Shown here piece after piece: positions 24,201 to 39,200 of a stretch of 64,000 nucleotides of DNA (positions within the stretch are counted from its first letter, which is position 1; each line of letters begins with the position of its first letter). Made by a program: the position numbers and the translations under genes. Under the pieces are notes generated by a model. It was not told the DNA's origin. It did no database searches and saw only the letters and a program-made list of their open reading frames with translations. This DNA comes from Liolophura sinensis (taxonomy: Eukaryota; Mollusca; Polyplacophora; Chitonida; Chitonidae). The DNA is taken from contig NC_088302.1 in the NCBI RefSeq assembly GCF_032854445.1, positions 18,593,338 to 18,657,337 of the forward strand. Reading direction: 5' to 3'.

Positions 24201-27200
24201 GTCACAAGGACATGAATTGTCATCACTATTGTTTATTCAAAACTGAAAAAACTGATAATGGAAAATTTAGTCTTGATGTAAAAATTGCAATTTTTCGTAA
24301 CAATGGCTTTTGATAAATTGTTTTGATGTAACTAACTACTCAGTTGAATACAGAGCACAACACACAGTTTGCTAATAACATTTGGATGGGGAACAACACC
24401 GTTCTTGGCTGAGCCCACAGCGTAGCTTCTTGTTCAATAGGAGACAGCACATTGCATCATCAGGTGGTAACACACACTTAATAAGGCCTCAACACAGCAC
24501 CTTTGTGGCACAACATTTTATTACTGATCAGTGATAACACGCCAATGGCATAGCACTTTCTTAATTGCCAACAGGCACAATGCTCCATGATGTGATCACA
24601 CAGAACTTGAAAAAAGTCCAGAAAACGACACTTACGACACTGGGCAATAGCTGTGCACTTAATTAGAGCATAGAACAGCTCTGCCATAGGCCACAGATAC
24701 ACTCCCTGTTAGGCCACAACACACTCTCTGTTGGCCACAATACACACTCTGTTAGGCCACAACACACATTCTGTGACGATACACTCTGTGTTAGGCCACA
24801 ATCAACTTTCTGTTAGGCCACAGCACACTCTCTCTGAGGCCACAACACACATTCTGTGAGGCCAAGGCAGTCTCTGTTAGGCCACAACACACTCTCTGTG
24901 ACACCACAACTACCCTCTGTTAGGCCACAACACACATTCTGTGAGGTCACGGCACACTATCTGTTAGGACACAACAAATCACTTGAATAGGCCACAATGC
25001 ATGATGATGAAATGTGATTATTTCTAAATGTGTTGTCTTGCCATGATGTACATGTATGCATATACATGTATGCTGTTCTATTGTTGTAGCAATTGTTTGA
25101 GCGGGATGACACAATTGTACAACTGCAGCACAGGCTGGACATGGCTCAAATTGATGGGAGATTACAGAGAGACCAGCAGGAAAGTTTCATTCACTCAGAT
25201 AAGGTACACAGCTGGTTTCACTTTCACATTCCTCTACATAAAAATGACCATCTTGGATTACACCTCATCATCATAAATGTGTGAAAGCTTATGTACAGTT
25301 TGGAAATAAACCATTCTGGTATATGGAAAGGCACTAATTTAAATCAGGACTTTATTATTCTTCAGATTTATGGTAAAATTAGTAAATTTAACAAACACAC
25401 TATGTGTGAAATGTTGCTGTTGTTAACCGCTATTCTTGAGTTGAGCCAGGCTTGAAACATCAGGCTCATCCCCATATTAAACATATGAAACTTAAGTCCT
25501 GACTAAAGTTATTACAGCTAGGCCTGAAGTCTTTTTCAAGTTATCAGAACTACTTATTTTGTTTCCTTTTTTCAGCGTTATTTTCATGTCCGCATCACAC
25601 TAGCACAAAATGTAGTTTTCAGCTCGCCTGTACCATCCTAAGTTTCGCTGCATATATTGAGCTCAGGTGTTGTCTCCATGTAGGGCGCAATAACACAAGG
25701 GGTTATGTTCCGTCATGGATGCACAGTGTGCATATCAGTTACTGTAAATTACAAGATTCACACTTTTGTGCATAAGAATCAATGTTAAGGTAAATGTTAG
25801 AGTTGGTGTCTCAGAAAGTATGGCATCTATTGAGCTGAAATTTTGCATATGTGTAAGGCACTGTGATACAAGAGATATGTTCCATTGCTGTGTGCATATT
25901 AATTACCTTCCATACTTTTATGTATGGAGCCTAATTTATATGTTCCTACAGGCGAGGTCTCAGGCAGCCTCGCTACCAAATCTGTGATAGCTTCCATTTT
26001 CCCTAATGTCACTGATTATATGCTCACAGGAAAACCTTGAAAGTGCTAAGTTACAGATGGAAAGTTTGATGACAGAAAACCACCTGCTCAAAGACAATTT
26101 ACAGGAAAAGAACAGGTATGTTGAACTATGAGATGCAGATTGAATGACATCAGTTATTGCGTGCATTTTATTATGCAATCCATTTCATCAAACCGGCATA
26201 TCTTGTAAGGGCAAATATCAGCCAATCGTAGGTTGTTGTGCTGTTAATAATGTTATTGGGTACGTGATCGTCAACACGACTATTTAGTCTTCATATGGTG
26301 ATGATAACAAATCAGCGACACTTGTGAGGCCATTTGCACGGTCTGGCAATTGTTGATGAGCACATGTCTTTCAAGTGACCCGGTGATTTGGTCGGTGGTT
26401 TACTCTCGGCACTCAAGTTTTCTCCACCAAAATGTATAAAATTAAACTGATCGCCATCAAATAAGTGAGAAACTGTGCTTGTGGAAAGGTTATTTATTTG
26501 GATAAACAGTACAGTACTGGTAGTTAAAGGTTATTTACAGAGGCATGTGTAAAGTTGAGCCAGTCTCAAGTTTGTAATGCAAACACATCATGGAAAATTT
26601 TTCACATCTTTGTTGCAGGATTATTGAAGGGTTGGAGAGCAAATTAGAACAGCTGTTCAAGCTTGATATTGATCACCCAGATGAGAGAAGTCATTCCACG
26701 CCCATTTCCAGGGTGTACAGAAGTGTGGCCTTGAGCCCTTTTAGGCCAAGGTCAAGGTCAGCGTCTCCTCTTACTGCGGGGACGTTCAGGTCATCAGAAA
26801 GAAGGAGCGCCAGTCCTTCAACCAGGTTATCGAGCAGTCAAGACCTTCAGAAAACACTAAGCATTGCTGAAGGCAAGGTTGTGGAGTTAAAAGCACTGTT
26901 AAAGCTAAAAGTAAGAAATCTTTTTAAAAAACTTCCACCATAAATACAAATGTGTATTTCCACCATAAAATTCAGAACCTGATTTGCTTCGTCCATACAC
27001 CTTTAAGAGCCCGGTCTTTTCCAGCCATACACCTTAAAGAACCTCTTTTCTTCCCTTTATGCACCTGTAAGAACCTCTTGTCCTCCCGTCATACATGTTT
27101 CAGAGCCTCATTTCCTCCCTCCATACACCAATAAAAGCCTGATTTCCCCTCCATACACCTGTCAGTCTGTTTTCCTCCACGAATACAGTTGTCAGGGCCA

Positions 27201-30200
27201 GGTTTGCTCATCATATACACTTGCTAGCTGGTTTCCTCCACACATGGAGTTGTCTGGGCCTGGTTTCCTCCATATTTACACACTTGTCAGAGCCATGTTT
27301 CCTCCACACATACATTTATAATAGCCAGGATTCCTTCACACCAACAGTTGTCAGAACCATGTTTTCTTCTTCACACATGCAACTGTCAGAACCACATTTC
27401 CTCTACACACACATTTGTCGGAGCCAGGTTTCCTCCACATGAGACGTCAGAGTCAGGTTTCCTCCACCCATACACTTTTCAGCACTTGGTTTCCTTATAC
27501 ATTATTTAAAGCCAGGTTTCCTTCACACTTTTTTTTTTCTTCACACAAATATTTGTCAGGTTTCCTCAACACATACATTTGTCAGAGCCAGCTTTCCTCT
27601 ACATACACATTTGTCGGAGTAAGATTTCCTCTATACATACATTTGTCAGAGCCAGGTTTCCTCAACATATAAGTGAAATATTATTGAGTAGAAACTAAAA
27701 CACCACTGGAAATAAACGACTAAACGTTGTACAATTCATGATGTTTTTACAAATGGTGGGAAAATGTATGTTACAATAGAGTGAAGAGGTGAAGGAATTG
27801 AGACATGCCCATGACAAACGCTTGGAAAGACTCAAGTCTCTGCAGACAAGCTACAGACTGGCGAAAGAACAGCTGAAGACATTCGAAGAAGACCAAGAGT
27901 AAGCCTTTTTCCTAGAAACTGGCAGGGGGTGGGGAGATTTTAAGATTGAGATTTGTGTTGACAAGCAGCCTTCTTTATGTGACAATGTTAAATATTAAGT
28001 CAGTTTTAAGTCATTTGCTTTTATGTAACTGCATGTAGAATCCTTCTCGAAATTGACATGCTTTTGATAGGAATACCCAAATTATAACCTGAACCAGCCT
28101 TTGCAGGACAGTTGTGACATCACAGGTGTCAGCTCTCACCTAGGTACCTAGCGGCCAATTGAAGATGAGCCATGGAAGTATATGCATTGGTTTTACTGGA
28201 TTTAAACTTATTATTGCGTCTCTCAGAACCCCATCTGGTGTTATAGGGCTTAAACGGATTCTAATTGATGTAATAAGTACATGTACCAATACCTAAACCA
28301 GATGACAAATTCTTTAATATGTACATGAAGATTGATTTTCAACCACAAACTGAAAATGTCATGGTCTTCTGATTATAATGTTATATATACTGTATTGCAG
28401 TGGAATTCCGAGGGAGTGGAAATTATACCACATGTATGTATTAGTAGTGCACATGTACTTATAGCATATGAGTCCACTTTGGTGGCCTAATAATTACAGC
28501 GTTGCCTTGGAGTCAGGAGACCTGGGATCAAACCCAGGTTGGGTCATACCAAAGACTTTAAAAATGGCACTTGTTGCTGCCTTACTTTAATTCATTCAAG
28601 CCACATGATGTGGCAGTTTGCAGTTTTGGTTGCTGTGTGTTGATAAACATCCATGTGTAAGTTCTGATGACATCTGTGATAGTCATCATGAAATTTTCTG
28701 TTTTCACTTTCTCAAGACATCCATGTAAATTTCTGAATGTTGTAAACCTTTTTCTCATTGAATCTCGCATTACACTCCTTGTTTGAATACTTTATGCATA
28801 TTAGGATGAAGAATAAAAAGAAGAAGCTGAAGAAATCACACCCCAGAGAGTTGCAGAAAGAAAACAGTGATGCTGTGTGGAATGATCTGGCGTTATACAA
28901 GAAAGAAGCAAAGACCTTACAAACTCACAAGTATGCTCTAGCTAAGTGGCTACATGTTTATTGTCTGTGTGTGTGTTTCATGCAAATGATTGCTGGGTTA
29001 TTAAAAACATGGGCAGCACAGTGTTTGCCTGGTAAGCAGGAAATCAGGGACTAATGATTTTAGCATGGCCTTCAACCCTGTGTGGGTTAAATTGTATGAA
29101 TTGAAAAAGTTGTTAGCACATCAGTGGAGAAAGATCATGAGAAACTGTGTCTGAAACTACATGGACCATTGATTAATTACCTTTTTGTGGTATTTTTTTT
29201 CTGGTGAGTGAAATACACTGAAATACTTGAATTCTGTGAATGGTTTCATAGACCATATTGATAACATTGGTCGCCCTTGATGTATAATGCTTACCTGTGT
29301 AATGTCTATTCGTGCACAAAAAAATGCTATCCCATCATTAAATATTGAACAGTTGAGATGCCCACTATATAGTTCAAAAGTGTAACCCACAATTTATTCA
29401 TTCCAAAAATAAAATAAAAGAAGAGTAAGGGATTGTAGTTTTAGTCATAGTTTTTTAATTTTATGGGTCATTCCCCTGATGTCTTCCTCATTTTTGTTTC
29501 TTTTCATTTTAGTTTTCAATTTAATATGCTCATCATGCTCAACACAATTTTTTTTGTTTCTGACAATAATATGAAATTTTATAGATATTTTAGTTTTTCT
29601 AAAGACGGGTTCAAAAATTTACATTCATTCATTCATTGCGACACAATTTGCAGGTAAAAAACGAGCCTTGTACATTGAATTTATACATTCCCCTGCCCTC
29701 ACTGCATGTGTGGCCTTGGTGACAATAAGCGATCAATAATGCTCATGTGGTAGTTTGAGCAGTCTGAAGATTGTTGAAGACCTCTAATCTTCCACCAAAA
29801 TAGTGTGCATATCTGTACATGTACTTCATGTGGAGGCACAATGACATGCAAACCTCTCACCTGTGTGGTCGCTGTTAGTTCAAGTCCAGTTCATGCTGGC
29901 TTCCTCTCCAGCTGTATGCAGGAATCTGTATCTGCAACCTGTCGTGGTATAAGTCAAATATTCCTGAGTACAGCGTAAAACACCAATCAAATAAATAAAT
30001 TAAAATCACATGTGGGAAGGCTCACATGTAACTCCCCCTCCTAATCATGTTTTCCGCTACCCATAAACAACAGTTAAATAGTAAGTAAATCTTACACAAA
30101 TTTTCAACCAAGTTTTTGCTGTTTATTTACTTAAAGAAGTAAGATGTAATTGGGCTTTGACTTCAACTGGTGTAAAGTTGAACCTAATATTGACGATAGC

Positions 30201-33200
30201 TTCCTACCCACTTTGTCTGGAGTTTATCGTGAGTATTTGAATAACCCACTTGACGTAGTGAGCTCAGGACCCCTCACCATTATGGCTTTCTATTCAGAAT
30301 GAACTTAGAGGAGGAGAATGACATGCTTAGGGTACAGACCAGTCAGGATGCAGCCACCATCCATGAGCTGCGTATGGCCTTGGAGCAGGAGAAAGAAGGT
30401 AAGTCAAGGGGGCTAACTCAACACAACACACATAAACACTTACCGTACCTTCTCAGTAATTACAGACACTCGCTAATTGAGACACAATGAAAGTGAGCGG
30501 GTAGATCACAGAACTCTCCCACGAAGCGCTCACAGCCGGTAATATCCACGTGCCATCTGGCCCAGCTGGAATATTGACTATATACTCATTTGTTTAAGAA
30601 AATAAAGCGACAAAAATATTGATACCAGAACATCGGTCTTGTGAAAATATATCTTTTCTATTTCCCTTTCCAAAATATTCACCATGCCGTTTGTGTTCTA
30701 CAAACTATGCTATCTAATATTACTGTCCGCCGGCTTACATGAGGATGATTGAAATACACTTAAATTGTTCAGATAGTCTTCGTGTAAGTTGTAAGTGCCA
30801 CTAGCTGTTATTCATGGCTATTAATTAGCTTTCAAATTTTGAGAACCACATGTTTTGACATGTCAGTTATGTATATTCAACGAGAAATTCTATTGGCCGA
30901 CGCTCAGTTGAACACAGCTAATCAATGCATATATCACAAATGTGATGTACTCACATGTTACATGCAATTTTACAGTTTATATAGGTTTACCAATGTGTGC
31001 AGAGTTTTAAACAGCATTGGCATGATTATCGAACAGCCATTCAATGGCACAAAAAGTTGAATCTTTACAAAATCCCGGCAGAGTGTCTCTCCCTGTCCTG
31101 CCAAGCTGGCGAGGCTCACTGAGGTGTGACGGTGTGATTGAGTGGCTAGGAACTACCGTCACCCCTGTTCAAATCCGGGTCATGTCATTCCAGCCACTTT
31201 AAAAATGGTACTTGTTGCTGTCTCGCATATTGCTCAGCACTTAGAGGTTAAAGCAAGGAAACCTGGTTGGTGCGTGTCAGTATAACGTGACTGGATGGGA
31301 TGTCATGTCTGGTGTTTGGCATGATACGTAAAAACACTAAGCATGCTTACAAGTATACATAGTAATCATCAAGAGCTGGATTTGATCCCCTGCTCTTTAC
31401 TTATCAGCATTTTTTGTCCACTACATCAGCATATTACAGAATTTGTTCATTCATTGCAAGTTTTGTGTTTGACAGAGCTAGAGTACCAACTTCAGCAGAG
31501 GGACATGGAAAAAACAGAGAAGTATACATCTGATGTGAGTGGCTTGCAGAGAGAGGTAGGTTTGGGACATGACTTTCTGTCATCCTGTCAATATATTCGT
31601 GGGTTAGCCATTATAACAATGTGGTGACCTCCCTTCATGACATAGCAATTATTTTTGGCCACAATGAGGTAAATGTATGAAATAAAAGTCTTTTATTCAA
31701 ATTGGAAAAAGTTGTGATCTAGCTCCATGCTTCTGAAAGCCTTTTATAATCTCTTAAGTCGTGAATCTCAATTTTGTGTGGCTTTTGAAGTTTGAAGTCA
31801 CAAGTCGCCTTGACTTATTTGATGTTGTTAATTTTCTCAGCTGGAGGATAAGTCTCAGCGCCTTGACCGTTGTGAGAGAGAGTTGAAACAAACTGCTGAT
31901 CTGCAGGAGAAGTTACTAGGAGAGAGACGGTAATAATATGAGAAATCCAATTTTTTGAGCATTTATTTCATCAAATGAGGCTTTTATTCCAATATTTATA
32001 CAGTAATAAACTGGTTTTGAACCCGTTTTGTTTATAAAACGAGAACATTCGGTTTTCAACGGAACATATTCAAAGTTTGTTATCAGGGTGTGTTTTGGAA
32101 ACTTCCGTTTTCAAGATATAATTATAAACCAATTACATGATAAAATAGTGTTGTCAAGGCCTAAGCAATGTGCAAAGTAAGAACACAGAATGTGACTATT
32201 TTGACATTGGAAACTGATAAGTTTTGTTGACTTCACATATCTTCAGAGTTCTGCGATCAGAACTGACAGAGTTAAAACAAGCAGCTTCTACATACAGAAT
32301 AGAAATCGCCAGCTTGAAAAGAGAAATAAATAGGTAAGTTTTCTCTGCCTTGCCTTTAAAATCATTGCTATGTCAGTGTATGTATTCTCAAACTGTAAAA
32401 TTAGTCTTTTAGGCCGGTTATTCAAAGTGTAAGCTTGATTCAGGCTTAAATTTTATTACCTGTCTACAGATTTGACAAACCTAATGGGGTTTATTCCTGG
32501 AATAAAGTTAATAACAAGCTTAAAGGGTAATACAATTTGGAACATCTGGGCCAAATGTTTAGGAGTTATGTATGACAAAACAATACAGCCAAGGTTCAGT
32601 ACAGCAACAATCTAAGGAATGTTAGATTATTTCAAGTCTTGTATTGTAAATCATTTGAAGATTGGAGAAAACTGTGGAGAGAGGCAAGCTGCTGCTAAGG
32701 AGAGAGGCAGGAGCCAGCAGAGGCAAACGCACCAGACGACCGTTGTCTGTTCGACAGGTAGAAAACAAGCTGTCATAATGTTATACATGTAATATTTCAG
32801 TTTCATATGTTTATGAAATGTATCCTCAAAGGAATGAATGAATGAATGTTTGGAGTTTAACGTCGTACTTAGCAATTTTTCAATCATATGATGATGAGGA
32901 GTCATTAGGTGTATGTACATATACGTCTTCTTATGGCAGGGCGAGTCCATGTCCCCACCACTGAAGTATTATGTCGAAGACACCAGACATGACACCCCAC
33001 CCAGTCACATTTTACAGACACCTGGCCAACTAGTAATGTTTCCTCGCATTAACTTCTCAGTGCTGAGTGCCAAGCACAGCAGCAACAAGTACCATTTTTA
33101 AAGTCTTTGGTACGAGGCGACCCAGGTTTCATCCCAGGTCTCCCTACTTCAAGCTGGACGCTCTGAACATTAGGCCACAGAAGCATTCTCCTTCGACAGA

Positions 33201-36200
33201 GGAGACTCAAGTACAAAAAACTTTACGTTAGCTGACTTATTTCTTGCTTTACACAGATAGATTGCCACAGGGAATGTCATGCGTAACATTCTATGATGTA
33301 CATGTTCTTGGTTCTGCTGGACAAGTTCAGCTGGACAAATCCAGCTCTCCTATAACTTATAACTGTACGACTGTTCCAGTAGTGATACAATGCGAAAACC
33401 AAACCCTTGGAAACAAATGAATTCAATCGATCGATTCTTTATCCCTTTAAAATAGGACAAAAATCTTGTCATAAAAGAAATAAATGTACATTTAAATCTT
33501 ATCTGTCATTAAACTGTATTATCAGTGAATTGTTAATATAAAAATTTTATGTATATGTATTCGGTCCAGGTGTAGTAGCTTTTTTTAAATCCATGTCTTG
33601 GACTTCATAAACATGACGTCATAAAAATGTATCATTTTACTTTCTTTTCTTTTTTTTTTCCGCAGCCTTCCAAGAATGTGAGTTCCAGTACAGACAAATC
33701 TTCCTCCATGTTTGAAGAAGCTGATGATGATGACTGGGAGGAAGTCACTTCAGAAACGTATGTGCATAATACATATCAGGGTAACAGTTTTCTGAATGCA
33801 ACCTAGTGCTGATGGTGTACCTATGAAAGAATATTAGGACAGATAGTAGTAGTGCTGAAAGCAAAGAATTACATTTATCTGCTTTTTTTTTTTTTTTTGG
33901 AAAAAACACGGACTAATTGTGTGAAAAAAATGAAACATCCCTGCTAAAATTCACGTGTATTTCCTGAAAAGAGTGGACCAGGTGTCCCCCCCCCCCAAAA
34001 AGGGGAGCTCTGTATCCGTATACAAATGTATCACATCACTTTTTACCTTACCCGTCAACAGATAACTAGTGTTCTAGATGAGTACTAGAAGCCTTCTAGA
34101 AGTGAGCTAATGGCATGCCACTGAGAACATGTTTACTCCTCTGAATGTCACACAAAATCTTGATGGTTAAATATGTGAGCTGCAAAGTGGCCGACCAGCG
34201 ATATAAATTCCTGGTGTTACTGAAGGATAGGAGTGATAAGACAATCACACAGTCACAACCTATTGTAATTCTTTAACCTTCATGCATGTTTATAAAGTGT
34301 TTATTGAAGCATATTCTGAAGGCATTATTCTATGTACACTGATAAAATTATACTTCTTGTGAAGCCGTGCAATTGGTTAATCCAACCAAATTAAAAATGT
34401 GCATAAATTGCTCTGAAAGTTGCTTTTTATTTTGTGAAGTATTTGAGGAATTTGAGTACATCTAAATAGACAAATCCACTATCAACCAGATTACCTTTTC
34501 AGCATGAGTTCAAATCCTGCTCATATCAGTTTGCCCACTTAAGAATTTTTTTGTCAGAAAAATGTGAGGAATTATTTATTATTGTCAGTCAAATTGCCAT
34601 TATGTACTAGCTGTGGAAAGGAGGAAAATTGTGACTGGGAGATTTTTAGTCCAGAGCTATAATCTCACCCGATGTGTGTGTGTTTGTTTGTACAGTGAAG
34701 AGACCTTAACAGAGAGTGACAGCCTGGGCAGGGCTATAGTGTCAGCATCGCGGTCACTGGTGACCAACTCGGAGTCCGCAGATTCTGCCCACAGGCCAAC
34801 ACATTTCAGACTTAGGGTGAGTACTTCTACCCCCCAAGAATGCATTATGACTTCCCACATTTCCCCCACCGCATTAAACAGTTTCATCCTGCCCTCATAC
34901 ATGGAAGTGAAATAATTTCATTGTAAAATGTAGTGGCATACATTATGTAAATGACGTTTGATTTTGCTTGATTGTGAGAGTTCTGTTCATCTTAAAAAGG
35001 TGTTTTAAAGTTTTATAGTCATTTCTTGTGACATTTAGTTGCACATTTTTGGGACAGATTTTAGGTAATTTAACTTTATAGCCTCATTGTGAAATAGTAC
35101 ATGTAAACTGATTGTGGTGGCAGTTGGGATTATGTGACATAAAGTAGACACTGTGTGTGAAAAGTTCTTCATAATGCAGTTATCCTGATTTTTCCAAAAA
35201 AAACTTTTGAGTGAAGGTGACTTTTGTTTGGTAATTACATCTCAAAGGTTTTTGTTTTTTTTTGTGCTATCAGTCAAAAATAAAACAGAAGAAGCCTGTT
35301 TGTCGACCAGCACCTAGTGCCCGGGTTGTCCGTCCCTCTACCAGAGATGTCCAGTGCTCAACCAGTGACCACTGCTTCAGGAGAAAAAGTGAGAACCTCT
35401 TGCTATTTCAGTCCCAGTAGAAAATTCTTTTTTTTATTTTTATTTTTTTTTTTACTGAAAGCAAAGTACCGAACAGTAGAATAATGAAGTAGCAATATTG
35501 CATTCTTTTTTTTTTCAGTCTACAGAGATGCCTCCACTTCTCCAGTGGCTGTTTTCAGTTCTTCTCCAACAAAACGCTCTCCTACACAGAGACCATTGAC
35601 TAAGCGAAAACCCATGCAGCAGAGAGTGGAGAGTCTTCAGCAGCAGGTGGGTTGATAGATGTCCTGGTAATTTGTTTGAAACATGTGGATGATACATGTG
35701 GATCAGCAAATTAAGAGAGAGAGATAAATCAGAATACTGTGATAAAATATTGTCTGAATTTATAGGAGCTTGATCATAAGTCATCACATCAGACAAAATT
35801 CAAAGTGTGTTAAGAATCAATATCAGTTCTACATGTATGAAGGAAAATTTATTCTGTAGAATTTTAACATCTACCATTTCCAGAATGCTGGGAAGTTAAA
35901 TTCATTCTTATGTCCATGAGGAATTTTAATCTAATAAATGAATCATGTCTGTGCATGATATTTTGTTTTCTCTGTCTTCAGCTGACAGCTGTGCGTGATT
36001 CCAGATCCAGTGCCCTCAAGACTGTCAGGGACCTGAAGGAGACCAATGAGCAGCTCCATACAGATTTGAATCTGGCCAATCAGAGACTGAAGATGGCCAA
36101 ACAGAATATTCAGGTATTGGTAATGAGCTGATTGTGATGGTTATGGGCAATTCCTGCCACATTCATATGTAGGCCATTTTTTTAGTCAAAATATTGCGAG

Positions 36201-39200
36201 ATCTTATTATATGGTAATGATTGCCATGTTTAACTTTTGGTGCAAGACTTAACCTAGCACAGTTTGGTAACAAAATGGTACCAAATCTCATCGAACCGTG
36301 TTCCATGATCTACTCCACCATTTCTTACTACATTTGTTTTTCACCAGAAACTGAGTGAGGACTTGGACAGAGCTGTTCGTGAGAAAGAAGATGTGGAATG
36401 TCGCCTTGTAGGGGAGAGTACTCTGTCTGACAGCAGACGCACAGAGCAAGAGTGGAAAGCCTTGGAGAGTAGGCTCAAGGTATTAACGCTCATGGTTGTC
36501 GTTTTCATGTATTACTGTGTTTCACCTAAAGTTTAGAAAGTGAGATTTTGTTTGATTCTGATTAATTTTGATTGATTTATCCACCTTTTAGGGTCACTCC
36601 AGATGGTTTTTTTGACTTTTGAATTTGAAGTTTGATTAATTTCTTAAGTGTTGGCATCAAAAGTGTCATGTCAACACCTCAATACCATATGTTTGAGTTC
36701 AAGTCCAGCTCACACATATGGTATTGGCTTCCAGTCTGGCTGTATGTGGGAATCTGCGGATGGTTGTGGGATTCCTCCAGGCTCTGTCTGGTTTCCTCCC
36801 ACCGTAATGCTGGCCATTGTCATATAAATGAAATATTCTTGAGTACGGCATAAAACACCAATCAAATAAATAAATATACAATATTTATTCGCATAACATA
36901 TTCCAGTGATCATAAGCTGAACAGTAACTGGCATTTTTTTTTCATGAAACTCTTAAAAATATTTTGCACAGACTACTTCCAAGTGAATACATGAATTTGG
37001 CTACAACATTAGGAAAGCAGAAGTGTCATATTTCCAGCTTTCATAAAACTTTGAATATTGCGATTTGAAAATCTGTGTTAAAAAAAGCTCTGGTAAAATA
37101 GGTTTCTTTTACTTTGAATAGACTATTGTATGAAACTTTTGATTAAGCTGCATTTACCTACTGTAGTGCTGTATGCCCAACAAACTCTATTTCATTTATC
37201 TAATAGCATTACGCCACAATGCTTTATGGGCAGGGACGAGCCTCAGTGGCTGAGTTGGTTAGCGTGCTAGCACAGCGCAGTGACCCAGGAGTCTCTCACC
37301 AATGTGGTCGCTGTGAATTTAAGTCCAGCTGGCTTCCTCTCCGGCCGTAAGTGGGAAGGTCTGCCAGAAACCTTCGGATGGTCGTGGGTTTCTCCCGGGC
37401 TCCCCCGGTTTTCTCCCACCATAATGTTGGTCACCGTCGTATAAGTGAAATATTCTTGAGTGCAGCGTAAAACACCAATCAAATATATAAATAAATTTAT
37501 GGGCAGGATAAATCTTTTGCCTATGCCGGAAGAGGTATGAAAATAAAAATGGAACTTAATACCTTCTGATGTGTAGCAAATTTGACTGATTCTAATTTGA
37601 TTGTCTCAGCAAGTTTCTTGTTATAGACATATTTACTTTGAAAAAACAGGAAATTCATAATAATATTAAGATCAGACAAAATAAAAAGATGGGTTTTTAT
37701 TTTTATATTTATTCCATTTTTTGATATTTTTTAGTGTTAAATTGCCCCTAAATCACAAAATAAAACTGGTGTTACATTAGTACATGCTTTAATAAGTTTT
37801 CATACAAAGTTTACTGATGGTGTTGATGTTGTTGTGTAGAGTGCTACGTTTGAGGTGACCCGACAGGGTGGGTTGATCAGGACCCTGAGGACTGAGGCAG
37901 AGACAGCCACTGACCAGGTGAAGAGTTTACAGGACAGGTGAGTTAATGAAACTGACCACAGGCTATATCTTATATTATATATATATAATATCACAGTCAA
38001 AGTAGGTCCCATGGTTTGAGGTTTCAAAGCCTCAAGGTTTTGTTGAGGTTTTGTTGATGTGATTGACGTTTGATGCGGTACTGAAGAATATTTCATTTGT
38101 ACAACGGCAGCCAGTATCTTGGTGGGAGGAAACCAAGAGCAGCCTGGAGGAAACCCTCGAGTTAAGGTATAGAAATCATGTGTGGTGTAAAGTTGAAATA
38201 TGAATATGGTGTCAACCTCTCCCGGACAGGTAATCTTTCCGAGTGACAGATGAAAGCAAATGTAGAAAATTTCTGAAATATTTTTGGGCTAAAATTCAGC
38301 AGATCAAAACATTTCGACATTTTTATCTGCAGATTTGGATTTGTTTGAACGTGCATGATTAGCTCTCAAAGAAAAACGTGTATAGGTGGAGAAAATTTTG
38401 GACTGGTAGCAATAAAATTACCTGTCATATGTAGACAGGTATAAAAAAAATTTGATGTTTAAACTGCTAATTGTAGGAAGTCAGCCAATCACAGCATTGT
38501 TTTGATTGTTACAGAGTGAATCGACTGGAGAGGGATAACACTCAGAAGAGAAGTCTGCTGGAGGAGCAGAGGTCACGGCTTAAACAGGCACGTGACAGCG
38601 TACACAATGAGGCTACGCTCATCGTAAGTCAACAGATCCCAGTAGTTACAAAGACAGGATTGTGCATATGGGAAATGATTCTCATGCTCAGATGTACGGA
38701 ATACCTTCAAATGTTCCCAATTATGCCGCAAAACTTCCATGCATGGTATCTTTTTAATGTTTCATTAAGATAATTGAATGATATCTGAGTCTTCTATTAC
38801 TGTATTTCGCCTGAAGTTTGGCATATATAAATGCACTGTGAAAAAAATGCATTAAAATGATACTTTTGATGCCAGTAATTCAGTTTTTCAGATAAATTAA
38901 TCAAAAGTCACATAAAACTTAAATGTCCCTTTTTAGCTGAATGAATCAATCAGAATCAAGCAAATGGTATCACTTGAAAAAAGTTGAACTAACTGAAATA
39001 CCGTAACCGTTGTTTTCGGTAATACGTATGCTTTTCTTCCCCTTTCAAACAATACCATGTTGATGAGAGACAAAGATGCTCTGATGCTTGTTTGATTGGT
39101 TTTTTATGCCGTTCTCAAGAATGTTTCACCTACATGTATGATGGCAGTTTGGTGTATTGGTCATGGACACTGGGGTTGGTTTTATGAAGCATACTTAATG

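Larger units (their letters stand above)
18567..25089. other. Largest CNTLN intron
   Basis: 6.5 kb. It holds probable old dispersed repeats with ctgt microsatellite (19400-19850) and a second type (20650-21060), a 45-bp array, a 24-bp array, a non-repetitive and more GC-rich stretch at about 22840-24110, and a 22-bp array near the end. No exon is needed here by phase. Confidence 0.6.

Noticed and set aside
37235-37330. tRNA gene on the + strand
   Set aside because: The A- and B-box-like segments belong to a SINE head; the same head recurs at many sites with SINE bodies attached and I see no cloverleaf fit.
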